A DNA stretch of 47,771 nt from Candidatus Omnitrophota bacterium (GTDB taxonomy: Bacteria > Omnitrophota > Gorgyraeia > JAFGHF01). This document shows, in pieces, positions 33,365-40,249 of the stretch (the first letter of the stretch is position 1; every line of letters starts with the position of its first letter). The translations under genes were made by a program, and so were the position numbers. The notes beneath the pieces are model-generated. The model was not told the DNA's origin. It saw nothing but the letters and a program-made list of their open reading frames with translations, and ran no database searches. The DNA is taken from assembly GCA_016939375.1 (NCBI GenBank), contig JAFGHF010000003.1, positions 1-47,771 of the forward strand, given 5' to 3'.

Positions 33365-34570
33365 ATGAAAAGACTTGATGCGATTCCAGACATAATTAAT
33401 GAGCTCAGACAGGGAAAAATGGTCATTGTGATCGATGACGCTGAGCGGGAAAATGAAGGCGACCTAATCATAAGCGCATCTTATGTTACTCCCCAAGCCA
33501 TCAACTTCATGGCCAAGCACGGACGAGGTTTAATCTGTGTGCCCATGGAGGGGGATAGATTGGATGCATTAGGTCTGCACCCAATGTCTAGCGAAAAGAA
33601 GGATCCTTTCCAGACTGCCTGGGCAATATCAGTGGATGCTAAAAAGGGGATCAGTACCGGTATTTCTGCTGCTGACAGAGCCAAGACTATCCAGGTTTTG
33701 GTCGATCCTGCTACAGTACCAGAGGACCTGGTCAAGCCAGGACATGTTTTTCCCTTGCGGGCCCAAAAAGGAGGTGTGTTGGCTCGAGCCGGACATACCG
33801 AAGCCTGTTTAGACTTGATGAAACTGGCGGGGCTTTATCCAGCGGGGGTGATTTGCGAGATTATGAATGAGGATGGTTCTATGGCTAGAACCGATGACTT
33901 ATTGAGCTTTGCTCGGGTTCATAATCTAAGTGTTTGCACAGTCCGTGACTTGATAGAATATAGAAGAAAATTGACCAACCTAGTCAGAAAGATAGAGACG
34001 GCTAAAGTCCCTACGGAATATGGCGATTTTAATCTTACGGTGTATGAATCGCAAATTGACCAATTGCACCACTTGGCTTTGACGCTGGGAGACGTTGCGG
34101 GCGCAGAGCCAGTTTTGGTGCGTGTTCATTCACAGTGCCTTACTGGCGATGTATTTGGATCGCTGCGTTGTGATTGCGGTAAGCAGTTGCATGAGGCCAT
34201 GTCGATGATCCAGAGGACAAAAAGAGGCATTTTGTTGTATATGCGTCAGGAAGGAAGAGGTATTGGACTGGCAAATAAAATAAAAGCATATGCTTTGCAG
34301 GAGAAAGGACTGGATACAGTCCAGGCCAACCATGCCCTGGGCTTTGCCGCTGATTTACGCGATTATGGTATTGGCGCACAAATACTTGTAGATTTAGGAG
34401 TAAAAAACATCAGGCTTTTGACCAATAATCCTAAAAAGATAGTGGGCTTAGAAGGATATGGCCTTAAGATCATAGAAAGCATTCCCTTGGAAACGGAGCC
34501 CCACGACTTTAATATTAAATATCTGCGCACTAAGAAAAACAAACTAGGACATATTTTAAAAAAGGTATGA
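33365..34570 (+). CDS. ribBA: Bifunctional DHBP synthase / GTP cyclohydrolase II
   Basis: From ATG 33365 the protein has 401 residues. The N-terminal half (about 1-200) is 3,4-dihydroxy-2-butanone 4-phosphate synthase with DDAERENEGDLI and the AGHTEACLDLMKLAGL segment. The C-terminal half is GTP cyclohydrolase II with zinc ligands in CLTGDVFGSLRCDCGKQ and the catalytic RQEGRGIGL. Both committed steps of riboflavin synthesis are thus in one protein. An in-frame ATG at 33326 is rejected because it lies inside the riboswitch terminator. The gene is directly controlled by the FMN riboswitch. The next gene, ribH, is separated by two tandem copies of the composite hairpin element. Confidence 0.95.
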   Translation: MKRLDAIPDIINELRQGKMVIVIDDAERENEGDLIISASYVTPQAINFMAKHGRGLICVPMEGDRLDALGLHPMSSEKKDPFQTAWAISVDAKKGISTGISAADRAKTIQVLVDPATVPEDLVKPGHVFPLRAQKGGVLARAGHTEACLDLMKLAGLYPAGVICEIMNEDGSMARTDDLLSFARVHNLSVCTVRDLIEYRRKLTNLVRKIETAKVPTEYGDFNLTVYESQIDQLHHLALTLGDVAGAEPVLVRVHSQCLTGDVFGSLRCDCGKQLHEAMSMIQRTKRGILLYMRQEGRGIGLANKIKAYALQEKGLDTVQANHALGFAADLRDYGIGAQILVDLGVKNIRLLTNNPKKIVGLEGYGLKIIESIPLETEPHDFNIKYLRTKKNKLGHILKKV

Positions 34571-34575
34571 AAAGC

Positions 34576-34671
34576 GTAGATCCCTCGCCATTAAGGCTCG
34601 GGATTAATTCGCACAAATAACTTACGTCGTTTCGCTCCGCGTCGTTTCGCTCCGTAAGTTATGTGCTCATT
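34576..34671 (+). repeat. Composite hairpin element, copy D
   Basis: A small hairpin in GATCCCTCGCC-ATTAA-GGCTCGGGAT is followed by TAATTC and a longer hairpin, GCACAAATAACTTACG pairing with CGTAAGTTATGTGC, then TCATT. The loop contains the 15-base unit CGTCGTTTCGCTCCG twice in tandem. Confidence 0.85.
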
Positions 34672-34752
34672 GTAGATCCCTCGCCATTAAGGCTCGGGAT
34701 TAATTCGCACAAATAACTTACGTCGTTTCGCTCCGTAAGTTATGTGCTCATT
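34672..34752 (+). repeat. Composite hairpin element, copy E
   Basis: This is a head-to-tail near-identical repeat of copy D with the 15-base loop unit present once instead of twice. Its GTGCTCATT tail is followed at once by the ribH Shine-Dalgarno AAGGAGG. Confidence 0.88.
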
Positions 34753-34764
34753 AAGGAGGTAAAG

Positions 34765-35229
34765 ATGGTGAAGACGATAGAAAGCCAACTGATAGCTAAG
34801 GGCAAGAAATTCGGGTTGATCGTATCTCGCTTTAATGATTTTATCAGCAAACGACTTTTAGAGGCAGCGGTCGATACGCTTACCCGCCACGGAGCCAAGG
34901 AGGCCGATATAGAGGTGGTTTGGGTCCCCGGGTCGTTCGAGATCCCCTTAGTGGCCAATAAGATGGCTAAGAGTAAGAGGTATGACGCCTTGATTTGCCT
35001 GGGGGCCATAATCAGAGGCGGGACTCCCCATTTTGACTACATTGCCAGCGAAGCCGCCAAAGGCATAGCTTTGGTAAATTTTAACACCGGTATCCCTGCG
35101 TCATTTGGGGTGATTACCGCAGATACTATTGAGCAAGCTATTGAACGGGCCGGCACAAAGCAAGGCAATAAAGGAAAAGACGCTGCCCTAAGCGCGATCG
35201 AAATGGCCAACTTGGCAGAGCAGATATAA
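34765..35229 (+). CDS. ribH: 6,7-dimethyl-8-ribityllumazine synthase
   Basis: The 154-residue protein from ATG 34765 has lumazine synthase landmarks: [63 protein letters not shown] (with the catalytic His) and [25 protein letters not shown]. It condenses DHBP with the ribityl-aminouracil. AAGGAGG lies about seven bases before the ATG; an in-frame upstream codon at 34744 lies in the tail of copy E. It is followed by nusB after 28 nt, a common pairing. Confidence 0.96.
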   Translation: MVKTIESQLIAKGKKFGLIVSRFNDFISKRLLEAAVDTLTRHGAKEADIEVVWVPGSFEIPLVANKMAKSKRYDALICLGAIIRGGTPHFDYIASEAAKGIALVNFNTGIPASFGVITADTIEQAIERAGTKQGNKGKDAALSAIEMANLAEQI

Positions 35230-35257
35230 CCTTTTTAACCGAGAAAGGGAAAAACTC

Positions 35258-35668
35258 ATGCGCCTTCGCAGTCAAGCCCGGGAATTGGCCTTGAAATTTC
35301 TTTATCAAATCGATATAACCAAGGAGGAACTTGCCTGTGCCTTGGTGGATTTCTGGCAAGAGCATCGGGCAAGAGCTTCAGTAAAAGATTTTGCTAACCA
35401 GATAATCAAGGGAACGTTAGACAATTTGCCGAAAATCGATAGCACGATCAGCAACTACGCCCAAAATTGGCAGTTAAAGAGGATGGCCGTAATCGACAGG
35501 AATATTTTGCGCATGGCCACTTTTGAGCTGGATTTTTTGCCGGATATTCCACCCAAAGTCTCCATAAACGAGGCGGTAGAATTGGCCAAGAAGTATGGCG
35601 ACATGGAATCGAGTAAATTTGTAAACGGGATACTTGATAAGATACATAAGGCGCGAAAAGACAAATAA
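35258..35668 (+). CDS. nusB: Transcription antitermination factor NusB
   Basis: The 136-residue, mostly helical protein starts RLRSQARELALKFLYQIDI and has the C-terminal IDRNILRMATFELDFLPDIPPKVSINEAVELAKKYGD and SSKFVNGILDKI, all typical of NusB. NusB binds boxA RNA with NusE/S10 and supports rRNA antitermination. It sits between ribH and ribD, as in many bacteria. It is followed after 8 nt by a PHP-domain gene. Confidence 0.95.
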   Translation: MRLRSQARELALKFLYQIDITKEELACALVDFWQEHRARASVKDFANQIIKGTLDNLPKIDSTISNYAQNWQLKRMAVIDRNILRMATFELDFLPDIPPKVSINEAVELAKKYGDMESSKFVNGILDKIHKARKDK

Positions 35669-35676
35669 TAAATCAG

Positions 35677-36519
35677 ATGAAATGCGCAGACTTACATATC
35701 CATACCACTTTTTCTGACGGTACCTTTACGCCAGCGCGAGTAATCAAAGAAGCCCAGCAAAGAGGCATATCTTGCATTGCCATTACCGACCACGACTCGG
35801 TTTCAGCGATAGAGCCGGCCTTGGAAGAGGCCAGTCGCTATGACATAGAAGTCATTGCCGGCATTGAGCTTTCCGCCGAATTAGACGATTATGAAATCCA
35901 TATTTTGGGCTATTTAATTGATTGGCGGGTGCGCTGGTTCCGGGATAAGCTTAAACAGTTATGCGCAGTGCGCCAAGAACGGGCTTTGGCCATATTGAAG
36001 AAGCTGAAAGCGCAAGGTATCAGATTAAACAGCCAGGAGCTCCTAGAGAGCGCTCTTCCTGGTTCTGTAGGCAGGGTGCATATTGCTCGGATGATGAAAA
36101 AAGAAGGCTTTGTCTTTTCTATACAGGAGGCCTTTAATAAGTATATTGGAAACGGACGCCCTTGTTATGTCAAGAAATTTAGACTGACGCCGAAAGAAGC
36201 AATAGACATGATTAATCAATTAAAAGGAGTCGCGGTTTTGGCCCACCCTTATTCTATGGGCAACGATGGCCTTATTGCAGATATGGCGCAAATGGGCCTA
36301 CAGGGAATAGAGGCATATTATCCTGATCAGGGCACGCAGAGCACGGAGCATTATTTGGATATAGCCCAGAAGTACGGCCTATTGGTCACAGGCGGGTCCG
36401 ATTGCCATGGATTAGGTAAAAGTAGAATATTGATGGGTGAAGTAAAGATTCCTTATGATCTAGTAGAGGCGCTTAAGAGAAAAGCGCAAATCATAGATGT
36501 CAAAAAAAGCCAAGACTAA
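35677..36519 (+). CDS. PHP-domain phosphoesterase (RNase AM/TrpH-like)
   Basis: The 280-residue protein starts CADLHIHTTFSDGTFTPARVIKEA, with the HxH metal motif, followed by ITDHDSVSAIEPALE, AGIELSAELDDYEIHILGYLID, VAVLAHPYSMGND and a late TGGSDCHG. These are the four PHP metal-site motifs. Members with this layout include the E. coli YciV/RNase AM group, which act on 5' RNA ends or 3',5'-bisphosphonucleotides. It overlaps ribD by 23 nt. Its place within a riboflavin operon also makes it a candidate for the often-missing phosphatase acting on a ribityl-uracil 5'-phosphate; that is speculative. Confidence 0.85.
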   Translation: MKCADLHIHTTFSDGTFTPARVIKEAQQRGISCIAITDHDSVSAIEPALEEASRYDIEVIAGIELSAELDDYEIHILGYLIDWRVRWFRDKLKQLCAVRQERALAILKKLKAQGIRLNSQELLESALPGSVGRVHIARMMKKEGFVFSIQEAFNKYIGNGRPCYVKKFRLTPKEAIDMINQLKGVAVLAHPYSMGNDGLIADMAQMGLQGIEAYYPDQGTQSTEHYLDIAQKYGLLVTGGSDCHGLGKSRILMGEVKIPYDLVEALKRKAQIIDVKKSQD

Positions 36520-37612
36520 ACACGAAAATTTCATGCGCTTAGCCTTGAAATTGGCCAGAAGGGCCAAAGGTAAGACCAGTCCCAATCCGCTTGTGGGGGC
36601 GGTAGTGGTAAAGGCAGGCCAGATTGTAGGTAAGGGGTACCACAAAAAGGCGGGTTTGGCCCATGCCGAGGTCGAGGCCTTGCGTCAGGCAGGTAAGAAG
36701 GCCTCTGGAGCTAGGTTGTATGTCACCTTGGAGCCATGTACGCATTTCGGCCGCACTCCGCCATGTATACACGAAATCAAAAAATACGGTATTAAAGAAG
36801 TTATATTTGCCATGTACGATCCAAACCCCGTAAATGAAGGTAAGGCTGAGAAATTTCTAACGGCTCATGGGACAAAGGTTGTTTCGGGGGTTTTAGAGCA
36901 GCAGGCCAGGGATGTGAACCGGGTTTTTGTTAAATATATAACAAAAAAACTTCCCTTTGTAACAGTTAAGATTGCCCAGAGTCTAGATGGGAAGATAGCC
37001 ACCAGCTGTGGTGATTCAAGATGGATTACCTCAGAACATAGCCGTAAGTTAGTACATTCATTGCGCAGACAAGTAGATGCTGTCTTGATAGGGGTGGGTA
37101 CTGCTCTTGCGGATGACCCCCTACTTACTTCTCGTAATTCCGGAAGGCTTTATGCAAAACAGCCCAAAAAGATTATAGTAGATAGCAATTTGAGGATAAG
37201 CCCAGACCTAAAAATGTTTTCTGCGCACTCGCCTGCAGAAGTCATTATTGCGACCACAAGGCGTGCCTCAAAGAAGAAAGTGGCAAGCTTTAGAAAAAGG
37301 AACATAACGGTGTTGGTTTTAAAAGAAAAAGAAAAAAGGGTGGACTTGCGGGACTTGTTAAAACAGCTGGCCAGATTGGAGATTACCCATGTTCTTATCG
37401 AAGGTGGAGGCGAGGTTATTGCTTCGGCCTTAAGGGAAAAGTTAGTGGACAAGATGATTGTATTTGTAGCGCCCAAGATCATCGGTGGCCGAGAGGCTCC
37501 TACGGCAGTAGAAGGAGAAGGTGTAAAAAAGGTCGGCCGGGCTATTAAGTTAAGAGACATTAAATTAAGGCGGCTTGGTCCTGAGGTGATCATAGAAGGG
37601 GAGCCGATATAG
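36497..37612 (+). CDS. ribD: Bifunctional riboflavin deaminase/reductase RibD
   Basis: The 371-residue protein has an N-terminal cytidine-deaminase-like zinc domain, with ligands in HAE (56-58) and PCTHFGRTPPC (80-90). The C-terminal reductase domain is at about 148-370 (FVTVKIAQSLDGKIAT, SRWITSEHSRKLVHSLRRQVDAVLIGVGTALADDPLLT, VLIEGGGEVIASAL). It deaminates and reduces the pyrimidine intermediate of riboflavin synthesis. The ATG at 36497 overlaps the PHP gene by 23 nt in another frame; no better start is obvious. It is followed by ribE after 1 nt. Confidence 0.95.
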   Translation: MSKKAKTKHENFMRLALKLARRAKGKTSPNPLVGAVVVKAGQIVGKGYHKKAGLAHAEVEALRQAGKKASGARLYVTLEPCTHFGRTPPCIHEIKKYGIKEVIFAMYDPNPVNEGKAEKFLTAHGTKVVSGVLEQQARDVNRVFVKYITKKLPFVTVKIAQSLDGKIATSCGDSRWITSEHSRKLVHSLRRQVDAVLIGVGTALADDPLLTSRNSGRLYAKQPKKIIVDSNLRISPDLKMFSAHSPAEVIIATTRRASKKKVASFRKRNITVLVLKEKEKRVDLRDLLKQLARLEITHVLIEGGGEVIASALREKLVDKMIVFVAPKIIGGREAPTAVEGEGVKKVGRAIKLRDIKLRRLGPEVIIEGEPI

Positions 37613-37613
37613 A

Positions 37614-38255
37614 ATGTTTACCGGTATCATTGAGGAGATCGGACGGGTCAAGTCTTTAAATGAGACAGAGGCAATCTATAGGCTGCGCATCAAAGCCCCT
37701 AAAGTCAGTTCCAGCCTCCAGCCTGGAGCGAGTGTTTGCGTTAATGGGGCCTGTTTGACCGTAGTGCAGGTAAAAGAAGACGATCTGAATCTGGAAGTAA
37801 TGGCTGAAACTATTAGATGTACAAACCTAGGGCAGTTGAGCGGCGGGGACTGCGTGAACTTGGAACGGGCCTTAAAGGCTGATGGGCGCATTGACGGTCA
37901 CTTCGTCAGCGGCCATGTAGATGGTACAGGCATACTCAGCAAAAAGATAATCCAGGGCACAGATGTCTTTATGCAATTTAAAGCCCCGGAAGAAATCCTG
38001 CGTTATATTACCCTTAAAGGTTCTGTGGCCATAGATGGAGTAAGCCTGAGCGTTTCTCATCTTGACCATAGTTCATTCGGCGTAAGCCTGATCCCTTTTA
38101 CGCTTAAAAACAGCATTTTGGACCAGAAGAAGATAGGGGCTTCAGTGAATATTGAATGTGACATTTTAGCCAAATATATAGAGCGTTTTTCCCAAAAAAG
38201 GCCCAAGCAGTCAAGCATAACCCCCTCCTTTCTTAAAGAACACGGATATATCTAA
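37614..38255 (+). CDS. ribE: Riboflavin synthase alpha subunit
   Basis: The 213-residue protein has two tandem lumazine-binding repeats. The first starts MFTGIIEEIGRV and contains GASVCVNGACLTV; the second contains HFVSGHVDGTG and GSVAIDGVSLSVS. It dismutates two lumazine molecules to riboflavin and is the last step encoded in the operon. A terminator is not visible after its stop; the next promoter begins within 6 nt. All riboflavin steps except the dephosphorylation and the final FMN/FAD synthesis are therefore encoded together here. Confidence 0.96.
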   Translation: MFTGIIEEIGRVKSLNETEAIYRLRIKAPKVSSSLQPGASVCVNGACLTVVQVKEDDLNLEVMAETIRCTNLGQLSGGDCVNLERALKADGRIDGHFVSGHVDGTGILSKKIIQGTDVFMQFKAPEEILRYITLKGSVAIDGVSLSVSHLDHSSFGVSLIPFTLKNSILDQKKIGASVNIECDILAKYIERFSQKRPKQSSITPSFLKEHGYI

Positions 38256-38260
38256 CCCCC

Positions 38261-38289
38261 TTGAATTTTCGGCACTTGTGTGGTATACT
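38261..38289 (+). promoter_or_regulatory. Sigma70-type promoter of the GEMM-like leader
   Basis: TTGAAT at 38261-38266, a 17-nt spacer and TATACT at 38284-38289 predict a transcript start near 38296, giving a leader of about 280 nt. Confidence 0.65.
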
Positions 38290-38310
38290 TCAAGTGGACA
38301 ATTGAATAGA

Positions 38311-38497
38311 AGACGAAAAAGGCAAACCCCGTTAGAGATAATGGGGCTTGCCACGTTAGAGGTTATCTCTAACGGGGCAAACCATCTGAAAAGATGGGGC
38401 AGGCTCGAGACCTCCGTCGTAGATTTGACGGGCAAAACCACAGGCCTAAACTTAAAAGGCGACTTTTAAGTAGGGCAGCTGGGTTACCGAACCTAGA
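38311..38497 (+). promoter_or_regulatory. GEMM (c-di-GMP-I)-like riboswitch with expanded 5' half
   Basis: The 3' half matches the GEMM core well: CAAAACCACAGGCCTAAAC, a perfect 9-bp stem ACTTAAAAG-GCGA-CTTTTAAGT, then GGGCAGCTGGGTTACCGA. The 5' half carries the GGCAAACC motif twice, at 38321 (after GACGAAAAA) and at 38377, the second with a CCATCT-GAAA-AGATGG tetraloop stem. Between them CCCCGTTAGAGATAA (38327-38341) pairs perfectly with TTATCTCTAACGGGG (38363-38377), and this excludes shorter hairpins such as GTTAGAG/CTCTAAC. GEMM-I RNAs bind cyclic di-GMP, and a subclass binds cGAMP. A terminator follows. The exact P2 pairing is unclear, so an altered or duplicated aptamer is possible. Confidence 0.65.
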
Positions 38498-38504
38498 AGG
38501 CATC

Positions 38505-38535
38505 AACCCTATTCCAGATGGAATAGGGTTTTTTG
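38505..38535 (+). terminator. Terminator of the GEMM-like leader
   Basis: AACCCTATTCC (38505-38515) pairs with GGAATAGGGTT (38520-38530) and is followed by a T-tract ending in TTTTTTG. It stands between the aptamer and the ribosome site of the next gene, the expected place for a riboswitch expression platform. Confidence 0.88.
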
Positions 38536-38575
38536 TTAGACTCAAAAAAATCGAAAGGAGAGGGGGTGAAAAGCA

Positions 38576-38887
38576 ATGAGGAGACTACTGATTTGTACAA
38601 TAATGCTGGGAATGGTTCTTTTGGCTGTAGCTCCCTGCTTTGCCGAGAACGCGCTGAGTAAGCTTGGTAGAGGTTTGGTTAATGGTGCCACGGGCTTTTG
38701 TGAATATCCTAAACAGATAGTGGAGACTTCAAAGGAACATAATGCCGCTGTTGGGCTTACCTGGGGACAGCTTAAGGGTGTTGGCATGGGTGTGGCAAGA
38801 CATGCGTTGGGCGCCTATGATACGGCGACCTTCTATCTGCCACCTTATGACAAACCGGTTCTTGAACCCGAGACTGTGTTCCAGTAG
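38576..38887 (+). CDS. TIGR04073-type exported protein (exosortase-associated family)
   Basis: The 103-residue protein has a signal peptide of about 23 residues (MRRLLICTIMLGMVLLAVAPCFA). A mature domain follows with the family-type sequence LGRGLVNGATGFCEYPKQIVE, then LTWGQLKGVGMGVARHALGAYDTATFYLPPYDKPVLEP. This matches the short TIGR04073 family, described as exosortase-system-associated in some genomes; its function is unknown. No exosortase is visible here. GAAAGGAG lies upstream of the ATG. It is alone between a riboswitch-like leader with terminator upstream and a terminator downstream, so cyclic-dinucleotide control of this one exported protein is the best inference. Confidence 0.8.
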   Translation: MRRLLICTIMLGMVLLAVAPCFAENALSKLGRGLVNGATGFCEYPKQIVETSKEHNAAVGLTWGQLKGVGMGVARHALGAYDTATFYLPPYDKPVLEPETVFQ

Positions 38888-38921
38888 ACATAGCGGTATT
38901 ACCTTCGATGTTTCCCGGTCG

Positions 38922-38962
38922 AAAAACTCGCCTTTCTCACGAGAGATTGGCGAGTTTTTCTT
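38922..38962 (+). terminator. Terminator after the TIGR04073-type gene
   Basis: AAAAACTCGCC pairs with GGCGAGTTTTT (11 bp) and is followed by CTTTT. The A-rich 5' arm means it may act in both directions. Confidence 0.85.
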
Positions 38963-39001
38963 TTATGACTGACTTTATACTTTTGTATTTACATTATAAC
39001 T

Positions 39002-39088
39002 AGCGGGTGACTCGGGGGCACTTCTGCTCCTGGGCCCCTCCGCCCGGTGTGGATCCTCCCAGTCGCAGAACGCCCCCGAGTTCCCGCT
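39002..39088 (+). ncRNA. GC-rich long hairpin, candidate small RNA
   Basis: An 87-nt segment is far richer in G+C than its surroundings and folds into one long hairpin: AGCGGG/CCCGCT, then CTCGGGGGC/GCCCCCGAG, TTCTGC/GCAGAA and CTGGG/CCCAG. A possible -10 box TATAAC lies just upstream, with no convincing -35. The signal-recognition RNA loop (GGAA with AGCAG) is absent on both strands. No T-tract follows. It may be a small RNA, a repeat unit or a structured barrier between genes. Confidence 0.4.
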
Positions 39089-39135
39089 CGTAAAAATTCA
39101 TAAATTACAGCCAGTTCTTAATCAGCCATTTTCTC

Positions 39136-39164
39136 TTGCTTATGTCGGGGGTTTATGCTACAAT
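39136..39164 (+). promoter_or_regulatory. Promoter of the PadR regulator gene
   Basis: TTGCTT (39136-39141), a 17-nt spacer and TACAAT (39159-39164) place the expected start of transcription only a few bases before the ATG at 39174, so the message would be nearly leaderless. Confidence 0.65.
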
Positions 39165-39173
39165 TCACTTACT

Positions 39174-39701
39174 ATGATGCAAGACCTTATATTACTAGGC
39201 CTTTTGAAAGAAGGCCCCAAGCATGGTTATGAGATAAGAAAGACGATAGAGCAAGAGTTGAACAACTTTGCCAATATCGACACCACCTCTATTTATTACC
39301 CTTTAAGAAGGCTGGAGAAAAAGGGGCTGGTGACCAAAAAGCCTGGGCGTAAAGGAAAAAGGCCGGCAAAATTCGTCTACAAGATCACCCAAGAAGGAGA
39401 AGAGGTCTTTGAGAAGCTGTTGAACAACAACTTTCTTATCTTTCAGAGACCGGTATTTAATGTCGACCTTTCTCTTTATTTCTTGCCCTTAGTCAAATCA
39501 GGCATTGCCCAAAATCGCCTGCGCAATAGATTAAGGGGGATGAAGAAGATAATACAATGGCTTAAAGAGAAAAGAACCCAGCTGGCGCAGAAAAAAAGGT
39601 CATACCATTTATTAGCGATCATCGATCATCAAATCGAGCTGACCAAGGCCGATATAAAATTCACTAAAAGACTGATAAAAAACTATAAGCCCTTCCGTTA
39701 A
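39174..39701 (+). CDS. PadR-family transcriptional regulator
   Basis: The 175-residue protein begins MMQDLILLGLLKEGPKHGYEIRKTIEQEL and continues with YYPLRRLEKKGLVTKK, the winged-helix domain of PadR regulators. A C-terminal helical part of about 80 residues (LKEKRTQLAQKKRSYHLLAIIDHQIELTKADI) probably forms the dimer. PadR proteins usually repress nearby genes and respond to small aromatic, lipophilic or drug-like molecules. It precedes a thioesterase gene by 1 nt and, beyond a terminator, an acyl-CoA ligase/MMPL export operon, which is a natural candidate target. Translation may start at 39174 or 39177. Confidence 0.87.
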   Translation: MMQDLILLGLLKEGPKHGYEIRKTIEQELNNFANIDTTSIYYPLRRLEKKGLVTKKPGRKGKRPAKFVYKITQEGEEVFEKLLNNNFLIFQRPVFNVDLSLYFLPLVKSGIAQNRLRNRLRGMKKIIQWLKEKRTQLAQKKRSYHLLAIIDHQIELTKADIKFTKRLIKNYKPFR

Positions 39702-39702
39702 A

Positions 39703-40098
39703 ATGACGATCAAGCATGTAGAAAAATGTTTTGTATGCAGCAAGGACAATCCCCTGGGGCTACGGGCCCATTTTTTCTTTCAAGACGGCCAGGTTCAGGG
39801 AGAGTTCACGCCAAATGAAAACCATCAGGGGCCTCGCAATCTGATGCACGGCGGCTTGATTAGCGCTCTTTTGGACGAAGCAATGTCCGCATTAATAATA
39901 ACTGGCTTGAACATAGATGCCGCTACAGCCTCTTTGGAGGTCCGCTTTAAAAATCCGGCCCGGATAAACGAAAAGCTTATAATCAAGGCAAAATTGCTTA
40001 ATCAACACAGGCGGATGAACACCGCCAGCGCTACCGTGGAGAGAGAGGATGGTACTATAGTAGCTGAAGGCAAGGGGAAGTTTTTCACCAAGTTTTGA
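39703..40098 (+). CDS. PaaI-type hotdog-fold thioesterase
   Basis: The 131-residue protein has the hotdog thioesterase layout. CFVCSKDNPLGLRAHF at the N-terminus is followed by the signature NLMHGGLISALLDEAMSALI, which includes the His-Gly-Gly and the acidic catalytic residue. Such enzymes hydrolyse acyl-CoA thioesters. It lies 1 nt after the PadR gene and just upstream of an acyl-CoA ligase operon, suggesting a role opposite to the ligase in controlling acyl-CoA levels. Its acyl chain cannot be predicted. A strong terminator follows. Confidence 0.85.
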   Translation: MTIKHVEKCFVCSKDNPLGLRAHFFFQDGQVQGEFTPNENHQGPRNLMHGGLISALLDEAMSALIITGLNIDAATASLEVRFKNPARINEKLIIKAKLLNQHRRMNTASATVEREDGTIVAEGKGKFFTKF

Positions 40099-40124
40099 TT
40101 AAGAGATAAAAATAGAATATTCGC

Positions 40125-40161
40125 AAAAGCCCTAAGGAAAACCTTAGGGCTTTTTATTTTT
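40125..40161 (+). terminator. Rho-independent terminator after the thioesterase gene
   Basis: AAAGCCCTAAGG pairs with CCTTAGGGCTTT and is followed by a long T-tract broken by one A. It separates the PadR-thioesterase pair from the ligase operon. Confidence 0.93.
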
Positions 40162-40164
40162 TTG

Positions 40165-40192
40165 TTGACATATAAAATAAAAGATGTATAAT
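40165..40192 (+). promoter_or_regulatory. Sigma70 promoter of the ligase/export operon
   Basis: TTGACA (40165-40170), a 16-nt spacer and TATAAT (40187-40192) are consensus boxes. A spaced GAAAGGAG precedes the ATG at 40250. No obvious operator palindrome was seen around it. Confidence 0.85.
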
Positions 40193-40249
40193 ATAAAGAA
40201 ATTTGAATAGTAAAATTTTCCTATATTAGTATGCCGAAAGGAGCAATAT

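Noticed and set aside
34130-34379. Short minus-strand frames inside ribBA
   Set aside because: They lie opposite the conserved GTP cyclohydrolase II domain and have no ribosome site or family features.
34576-34752. Assembly artefact as sole explanation of the tandem copies
   Set aside because: The copies differ by a 15-base unit and other family members exist at distant sites, so a real duplication is likelier, though long reads should confirm it.
39002-39088. Signal recognition particle RNA (4.5S)
   Set aside because: The size and long hairpin fit, but neither strand has the GGAA tetraloop with the AGCAG internal loop.
39703-40098. Ribosomal or metabolic fusion with the PadR gene
   Set aside because: The two frames are separated by a stop codon and 1 nt; they are distinct genes.
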